This document shows, one piece after another, positions 4,916 through 5,062 of a stretch of DNA of 5,062 bases; the first letter of the stretch is position 1, and every line of letters starts with the position of its first letter. The DNA is from Nevskiaceae bacterium (lineage in GTDB: Bacteria; Pseudomonadota; Gammaproteobacteria; Steroidobacterales; Steroidobacteraceae). The notes under the pieces are model-generated. The model was not told the DNA's origin. It saw only the letters and a list, made by a program, of their open reading frames with translations, and ran no database searches. The stretch covers positions 1-5,062 of the forward strand of contig JAITMN010000124.1 of the NCBI GenBank assembly GCA_031277355.1, given 5' to 3'. A program made the translations under genes and the position numbers.

Positions 4916-5062
4916 ATGCAAGAGCACGAGAAGGTCAGCGCCGATGCGTCTGCCAAGCAGACAATCTCGGACGCTCTGGATGCTGCCATCGCGACAACAA
5001 AACGGCTGGACGCCTGCGACGTCCGAAGCGGTCGGCGTCGCCCCGAATATCTGCATTTGATC
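4916..5062 (+). CDS. Unidentified protein, N-terminal fragment
   Basis: An ATG frame stays open for 49 codons to the right edge. It begins MQEHEKVSADASAKQTIS and contains DALDAAIATTKRLDACDV and then a basic RSGRRRPEYLHLI. I do not recognise the family. It looks protein-like: codons are dominated by G in the first position and G or C in the third (33 of 49), the composition is balanced, and residues 13-32 could form an amphipathic helix. The same DNA in other frames gives Arg/Cys/Ser-rich sequence without such features. It starts 22 bases after the protease stop, on the same strand, with GAGGGG about 11 bases upstream, so it may be co-transcribed. The fragment is short, and a chance open frame in GC-rich DNA cannot be excluded; a minus-strand frame also stays open here but reads less convincingly. 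Confidence 0.4.
   Translation, partial: MQEHEKVSADASAKQTISDALDAAIATTKRLDACDVRSGRRRPEYLHLI

Noticed and set aside
3847..4989. Minus-strand open frame opposite the protease gene
   Set aside because: It is antisense to a protein with an intact catalytic triad and PDZ domain, and its His/Arg/Ala-rich product looks like other shadow frames.
5006..5024. Possible terminator hairpin GGACG-loop-CGTCC
   Set aside because: The stem is only five pairs, has no following T run, and lies inside the open frame that begins at 4916.

Overview
This window carries a chromosomal housekeeping locus from a proteobacterium. A five-gene minus-strand cluster (petA-petB-petC-sspA-sspB) lies head-to-head with a plus-strand gene for a membrane-anchored HtrA/DegS-type serine protease. 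The sequence is GC-rich. The SspA and SspB sequences resemble gammaproteobacterial members (the SspA stretch FPHPPLMPVDPVSRA, the SspB stretch RPYLLRA...TPHLI), and cytochrome b has a PVWY rather than a PEWY Qo motif. I therefore favour a high-GC gammaproteobacterium, with a betaproteobacterium as the alternative. This rests on recalled family features, not on a search.

Layout, in transcription order on the minus strand: petA (Rieske iron-sulfur protein, 3372-2725), petB (cytochrome b, 2725-1475), petC (cytochrome c1, 1482-700), sspA (681-79) and sspB (86 to beyond the window start). The junctions are very tight: 1-nt overlap petA/petB, 8-nt overlap petB/petC, 18-nt gap petC/sspA, 8-nt overlap sspA/sspB. 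The first three genes encode the complete catalytic core of cytochrome bc1 (complex III), which passes electrons from quinol to a periplasmic cytochrome c while building proton-motive force. SspA is an RNA-polymerase-associated GST-fold protein, and SspB is the adaptor that hands tagged substrates to ClpXP.

The divergent intergenic region (3373-3498) holds a perfect TATAAT on the minus strand, suited to driving the pet-ssp cluster, and a strong Shine-Dalgarno for the protease gene. The protease (3499-4893) has an N-terminal membrane anchor, an intact His-Asp-Ser triad and a single PDZ domain, which is the DegS plan. It also has an unusually long Gly/Ala/Asp-rich linker between anchor and protease domain. 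After its double stop there is a G8 tract and then the start of an unidentified plus-strand reading frame (4916 to the window end).

No mobile element, tRNA, rRNA, CRISPR array or obviously new system is visible. The points most worth a second look are the expanded protease linker, the 15-residue helix-D histidine spacing together with PVWY in cytochrome b, the unidentified truncated frame at the right edge, and the neighbourhood of a DegS-like protease with SspB, which act at successive steps of one proteolytic cascade in E. coli.
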